Assembly: GCA_007120055.1 (NCBI GenBank) | Contig: SKOL01000303.1 | Location: 1-9,564, forward strand | Reading direction: 5' to 3' | Length of the DNA: 9,564 bases | From: Anaerobacillus sp. | GTDB taxonomy: Bacteria; Bacillota; Bacilli; Bacillales_H; Anaerobacillaceae | Part shown: piece by piece, positions 6,448 to 9,564 of the stretch | How positions within the stretch are numbered: the first letter of the stretch is position 1 | How the letters are laid out: each line of letters opens with the position of its first letter | Notes under the pieces: generated by a model | Told to the model about the DNA's origin: nothing | The model's database searches: none | Seen by the model: the letters and a program-made list of their open reading frames with translations, nothing else | Made by a program: the position numbers and the translations under genes

Positions 6448-8577
6448 ATGGAATACAATTTCAAAAAACTTCCAGATTTCTTAAAACAAAAACTAACAGG
6501 TTTACCTTTTCAAATTAGCACCATTGACCAAAACACTAAAAAACAATGTATAGCTCTAAGTAATAGAATGAATAATATCCAAATCCCCTCTGGTTCATCA
6601 TTCAGCAGTTACAATAAGGGGAAGCAAAAGTATACAACCACTAAGGATGAGCAAACTGTAACCTTTATATTTATTTATCCAAATAACTTCCTTGTGACGA
6701 TATGTATTTTAAATAATGAATTTAACTTTACTGAAAATGAACTTGAACATTTACATCATTATTTTTATCAATGGTATTATAATGACATAATTAAAACGAA
6801 GGATATTGAACTAGAAACGATGGTTCAAGGAATACGTTCTATTACTTCGTCTCTTGATCTTGATGATGTTTTAGTAAAAATAATTAAAAATGCACTTAAA
6901 ATAATACCTACTGGTAATGCCGGCTTTTTACTTCTATACGACGAAAAGCTTGACATGCTCATTCCTAAAGCCTATGTCGGCTTCAATAAAAACATTTTAA
7001 ACTTCAAAGTAAAACCGGGTGAATCTATCTCAGGAAAAGTCTTCAAAGTGGGAAAAGCACACATATATAACTCTACTGAAGAAGTGATAAATGAAGTTTA
7101 TAAGCAGAAAATTTCTGAAGAAAATTTCAATCATCTTGTCGCATCTACGAACAAAGATGTTCTAAAAGCCATCAATACTTTTAAAGCAATTATTTCAGTA
7201 CCTGTTTCTATCGAGGGGAAGACGATCGGGGTAATGACACTCCACCAACTTCATGTCTCACAAAAAATCAATAGTTATGATTTGCGCCTACTAGAAGGCC
7301 TTGCAGCTCAGGCTGCAATTGCAATCCAAAACGCACGCCTATTCAAAGAATTAAATGATAATTTTAAAGAGATTACAAATCTTAGCCTAAGTTTAGCTCA
7401 AAAAAATGAAAGCCTTCAACGTAGAAATGATATACATAAAACATTAATGAAAATCTCCTTAGAAAATAAAGGGGTCAATGCAATTATTTCGGAACTTAAT
7501 AAAATCACCGACTTACCGATCGCTTATTTTGACACTTTAGAAGAAAAGTTTTATTCAAATAAAACCAATAATCCTTTATTTAGTTTGTTTGAAATCAAAA
7601 AAATATTTTCCAATAAACGTTATCCACTTTATATAGATATTTGTCATAAACAGAAAAGCCGCTACTATCTTTATCCAATTTTTAATGGGAGTGTATTTCT
7701 AGGTTGTTTAATCGTGACTTTATTAGATAAAATATCGAATTTTCATAAAATCACCATTGAACAAGGTGGAAGTTTATTAACATTAGAGTTTATCAAAAAA
7801 CAAACGTTAATTGAAACTTATTATAAAAAGACGCAAGAGAACTTCAACGAGCTACTTGAAAGTATAGACAATGAAACTTTAACCGAAAAAGCGAAAAAAA
7901 TAGGAATTGATATTTCTTCATATATAACAGTTTCTATTTTACAAATCTCTGAATATCGTGATCTACAAGTGCTCGAAGCACAAATACAGCAACTAGTTTC
8001 AAAAATGAAATACGATCTCCAGCATTTTCACACTATGATTTTTGGTAATTACGATAAGATTACTATTCTTTCTTCTTCACAGGAAGCCGTTGATTCGGAA
8101 TTAAGTAACAAATTTCACAGTATACAAAAAGATTGGCTTAACAATGATGGGGTACGTTTTAGTATTGGAGTAAGCTCTTCATACAAAGGTATTGAGTATA
8201 TAAGAAAAAGCCATAACGAAGCGCAAAAAGCATTGTCATATTTAATCAATCGAAATCAACCAGGCATCATCCATTATCGAGATATAGGTTTAAATCGCTT
8301 ATTTTTAAATCATTCTTCACAAGAAATTGAAGATTTTCTTAACGACACATTTTCAGAACTCTTAATAGATAAAAACAAAGAATTAGAAAAAACCGTAATT
8401 CATTATATAAATTCTAATCGTTCAGCCGGACAAACTGCTGAACAACTCCATATTCACATCAATACATTATATCAACGCCTAAAAAAAATTGAAGAACTAT
8501 TAAATATAGACTTCAATAATAAGGAAGATTTATTAAAAATCCAATTAGCCTGTCATTTAAAGTCTACATTTCAGTGA
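6448..8577 (+). CDS. GAF-domain PucR/CdaR-family transcriptional regulator
   Basis: A 709-residue cytosolic regulator, probably an activator. Residues 1-120 are an unrecognised N-terminal region and 131-297 a GAF small-molecule sensor (FKAIISVPVSIEGKTIGVMTL near 245-265). A heptad-like linker runs at about 297-330, a second sensor-like region at 340-445, and a CdaR-type degenerate GGDEF-like domain at about 465-605 (RFSIGVSSSYKGIEYI and EAQKALSYL). The C-terminal PucR helix-turn-helix is at 655-703, with SAGQTAEQLHIHINTLYQRLKKIEELL. Fusing GAF to PucR makes it longer than most PucR proteins. The ATG at 6448 is chosen because GAGGGGG lies seven bases before it; the in-frame ATG at 6433 is upstream of that site and has none of its own. 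It is divergent from the permease unit, which is its likely target, and ends in a strong terminator. The ligand is unknown. Confidence 0.9.
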   Translation: MEYNFKKLPDFLKQKLTGLPFQISTIDQNTKKQCIALSNRMNNIQIPSGSSFSSYNKGKQKYTTTKDEQTVTFIFIYPNNFLVTICILNNEFNFTENELEHLHHYFYQWYYNDIIKTKDIELETMVQGIRSITSSLDLDDVLVKIIKNALKIIPTGNAGFLLLYDEKLDMLIPKAYVGFNKNILNFKVKPGESISGKVFKVGKAHIYNSTEEVINEVYKQKISEENFNHLVASTNKDVLKAINTFKAIISVPVSIEGKTIGVMTLHQLHVSQKINSYDLRLLEGLAAQAAIAIQNARLFKELNDNFKEITNLSLSLAQKNESLQRRNDIHKTLMKISLENKGVNAIISELNKITDLPIAYFDTLEEKFYSNKTNNPLFSLFEIKKIFSNKRYPLYIDICHKQKSRYYLYPIFNGSVFLGCLIVTLLDKISNFHKITIEQGGSLLTLEFIKKQTLIETYYKKTQENFNELLESIDNETLTEKAKKIGIDISSYITVSILQISEYRDLQVLEAQIQQLVSKMKYDLQHFHTMIFGNYDKITILSSSQEAVDSELSNKFHSIQKDWLNNDGVRFSIGVSSSYKGIEYIRKSHNEAQKALSYLINRNQPGIIHYRDIGLNRLFLNHSSQEIEDFLNDTFSELLIDKNKELEKTVIHYINSNRSAGQTAEQLHIHINTLYQRLKKIEELLNIDFNNKEDLLKIQLACHLKSTFQ

Positions 8578-8634
8578 TTACTAAAGTGCGAAAATTGATT
8601 TACACTTACTTTAACACCTTTTCAATGTGCAAAA

Positions 8635-8678
8635 AAAACAGCAACCATTTCCTTTACCAGTAGAATGGTTGCTGTTTT
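8635..8678 (+). terminator. Rho-independent terminator of the GAF-PucR gene
   Basis: AAAACAGCAACCATT (8635-8649) and AATGGTTGCTGTTTT (8664-8678) form a perfect 15-bp stem with a 14-base loop. An A-run precedes it and a T-run ends it. It lies 57 bases past the stop codon and could also stop transcripts arriving from the right. Confidence 0.9.
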
Positions 8679-8700
8679 CTATAATTATCCACCTGAGTGA

Positions 8701-8774
8701 GGAAGCAGTAGTTCGCTCATCTGCTCCTGCCAAATTGCCGAGTTTCTCCAAAGGAGTTTCATACTACTACTTCC
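8701..8774 (-). other. Putative structured RNA element closed by a 12-bp stem
   Basis: GGAAGCAGTAGT (8701-8712) and ACTACTACTTCC (8763-8774) enclose 50 bases that contain a small CTCC-AAA-GGAG hairpin (8746-8756). In plus-strand RNA one position is a C-A mismatch; in minus-strand RNA it becomes a G-U pair and the stem is complete, which favours transcription from the minus strand. I matched it to no known riboswitch, T-box or ncRNA. It could also be a leftover of a longer repeat. Confidence 0.35.
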
Positions 8775-8895
8775 CCAATTTATTTTTTATTTCTTCTGGA
8801 ATTTTTTCATGCCTGTCACTCCCCGAAATTTCTTGTTTCACAGAAATGTTTCACGGAAAGCATAAAATAGAAATTATTATAACTCGTAATCGACA

Positions 8896-8999
8896 CGTTA
8901 TTACTGAAATTGAGCGATATCAATCTATTTGTTGTTACGAGTAAGTTAACGTAACTATATATAGTTCATTAATGGCGATAATCTTGAATGATGAAATTT
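8896..8999. repeat. Diverged second copy of the palindromic repeat, copy B (inverted)
   Basis: Read on the minus strand, 8999 down to 8946 aligns with 3934-3986 at about 44 of 54 positions, including AATTTCAT, TCGCCA and TATATAGTT in the same order. The block 8923-8896 aligns further with 4011-4038 at about 19 of 28 positions. Copy B has lost most of its right terminal repeat. These counts were made by eye. The copy supports the view that 3933-4045 is a mobile or formerly mobile repeat. Confidence 0.65.
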
Positions 9000-9136
9000 A
9001 TTAATACCAGTTCTACATTTTATTTTTATCACTATTTTCTCCAAATAATGGAACAGTGTCACATATTCGACAGAAGTTGAGGAAAACCTTTGTTTCGGTT
9101 TAAAACTGGAAAGTTATGTGCTAGACATTTAACTTA

Positions 9137-9173
9137 AGTCCCCTGTCCGCTTGGGGAGAATCACTAGAGGACT
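9137..9173. other. Small nested hairpin upstream of hicAB
   Basis: TCCCC (9139-9143) can pair with GGGGA (9153-9157), or AGTCC (9137-9141) with GGACT (9169-9173); the two alternatives share bases. It is a GC-rich island in AT-rich DNA, 50 bases before the hicAB -10. Function unknown; it may be remnant DNA. Confidence 0.2.
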
Positions 9174-9223
9174 GCTAAGAACTTTTTATACAACTTTATA
9201 TATATTTTTCAACATAAAAAGGT

Positions 9224-9255
9224 TATAATGGTACTAAATGTGATACTATATTATA
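9224..9255 (+). promoter_or_regulatory. hicAB promoter -10 within an imperfect palindrome (possible HicB operator)
   Basis: A perfect TATAAT (9224-9229) lies about 40 bases before the hicA start; no good -35 is seen. TATAAT (9224-9229) and ATTATA (9250-9255) are inverted, with GTA/TAC inside almost on the same axis. HicB antitoxins commonly repress their own promoters, so autorepression here is plausible but not shown. Confidence 0.4.
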
Positions 9256-9268
9256 AAGATGTGCTGAA

Positions 9269-9496
9269 GTGGCTAGTGTTGAAAAGATTATAGAAAATTT
9301 GAAAACTCAACCTAGAGGAATACGGTATGCAGATGCAGCAAAGGTTCTTAATCATTTTGGTTACATATTAGTAAGAAAAAAGGGTTCTCACAGGCATTTC
9401 CGAAATGATGCAGGTGATTAAATGGTTTTAAAAGAAGAAAATCCTTTAAAAATCTCTTACATAGAAGATATTTTAAGCAGAATTAACGAAATCTAA
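9269..9496 (+). pseudogene. hicA: hicA toxin gene (HicA mRNA interferase) with in-frame stop
   Basis: The reading frame encodes a HicA-type toxin, a small double-stranded-RNA-binding-fold ribonuclease that cleaves mRNA. The start is GTG at 9269 with a poor ribosome binding site, giving the typical opening M-ASVEKIIENLK. The region around the active-site His is intact (KKGSHRHF, His41). After 50 codons a TAA (9419-9421) interrupts the frame, which then continues in phase as MVLKEENPLKISYIEDILSRINEI to a second TAA at 9494-9496. The downstream part matches the usual HicA C-terminus, so the stop most simply reflects one base change, for example TTA to TAA. The 50-residue product lacks the last strand and helix and is probably inactive. 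A sequencing error or a split gene (an ATG follows the stop directly) are alternatives. hicB follows after 13 bases. Confidence 0.8.
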
Positions 9497-9509
9497 GGAG
9501 AGTGGAGTC

Positions 9510-9564
9510 ATGTCAAACGTAAAAGTTAAAGATATTAATTATTATATGTCTCTTGACTATACAG
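9510..9564 (+). CDS. hicB: HicB-family antitoxin, partial (5' end only)
   Basis: Only 18 codons are present before the right edge cuts the gene. The start ATG at 9510 follows AAGGAG (9495-9500), which overlaps the hicA stop, and a second GTGGAG closer in. The peptide MSNVKVKDINYYMSLDYT resembles the N-terminus of HicB antitoxins, whose partly degraded RNase H-like domain starts with a YYxxLxYT-type strand. HicB proteins bind and neutralise HicA and usually repress the operon through a C-terminal DNA-binding domain, which is outside the window. Its position directly after hicA supports the call. Whether this hicB is intact cannot be seen. Confidence 0.75.
   Translation, partial: MSNVKVKDINYYMSLDYT

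Larger units (their letters stand above)
8578..9268. other. Long intergenic region between regulator and hicAB
   Basis: About 690 bp without a gene I can support. From left to right it holds the regulator terminator (8635-8678), a stem-closed element (8701-8774), a 27-codon minus-strand reading frame just beyond it, a diverged copy of the palindromic repeat (8896-8999), a perfect AACTATATATAGTT palindrome (8953-8966) inside that copy, small hairpins at 9084-9101 and 9137-9173, and the hicAB promoter near 9224. A 105-codon plus-strand frame at 8627-8944 begins inside the terminator and is not convincing. The mix suggests decayed mobile or accessory DNA. Confidence 0.6.

Noticed and set aside
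8701..8774. SAM-I (S-box), glycine or T-box riboswitch
   Set aside because: Fragments such as GAAACTCGGCAA recall the S-box core, but the other conserved segments are absent, there is no T-box motif, and no gene lies downstream on the minus strand.
8627..8944. 105-codon plus-strand frame after the GAF-PucR gene
   Set aside because: It starts ahead of the A-run of a strong terminator, reads through its stem, then through the structured element and into the repeat copy. There is no ribosome binding site and no protein-like pattern.
978..9268. CRISPR array, tRNA, rRNA, IS transposase or phage genes
   Set aside because: I looked for regularly spaced repeats, tRNA arms and transposase-like frames in the gaps and saw none.

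Overview
The window looks like a piece of chromosome from a low-GC Gram-positive bacterium of the Bacillaceae type. It is AT-rich, has strong AGGAGG-type ribosome binding sites, carries a perfect match to the Bacillus CcpA (cre) site, and encodes a sigma-54 activator, a PucR/CdaR-type regulator and FabG- and LcfB-like enzymes typical of Bacillus and its relatives. I cannot name the species.

Layout. Positions 1-977 (minus strand, cut by the left edge) encode a CBS-PAS-AAA+ sigma-54 enhancer-binding protein. A gap of about 320 bp holds its probable promoter and the terminator of the next unit. That unit (2187-1296, minus) is a 60-residue protein of unknown function followed by a TetR-family regulator, with an 18-bp perfect palindrome at its promoter. 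Next is a three-gene minus-strand unit read from 6204 down to 2414: a GntP-family permease, a short-chain dehydrogenase and an AMP-forming acyl-CoA ligase. Divergent from it, at 6448-8577 on the plus strand, lies a 709-residue regulator with a GAF domain and a PucR-type C-terminal helix-turn-helix, ending in a strong terminator. After about 690 bp without a convincing gene comes a hicAB toxin-antitoxin locus. Its hicA carries an in-frame stop and its hicB runs off the right edge.

How the genes may work together. Permease, dehydrogenase and ligase fit uptake, CoA activation and oxidation/reduction of an organic acid. A 3-hydroxybutyrate-like or other hydroxy/short-to-medium acyl acid is the best guess, from the resemblance of the permease and dehydrogenase to the B. 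subtilis yxjC/yxjF pair. The divergent GAF-PucR protein is the natural candidate for its regulator. A perfect cre site in the shared promoter region suggests glucose repression. The TetR protein resembles acyl-CoA-responsive repressors and probably represses itself. The sigma-54 activator may control genes left of the window.

The least expected signals are non-coding. An approximately 113-bp nested palindrome between the dehydrogenase and ligase genes has a diverged second copy, in opposite orientation, near 8890-8999, so it is probably a small dispersed (MITE-like) repeat. A separate 74-bp stem-closed element at 8701-8774 pairs better as minus-strand RNA than as plus-strand RNA.
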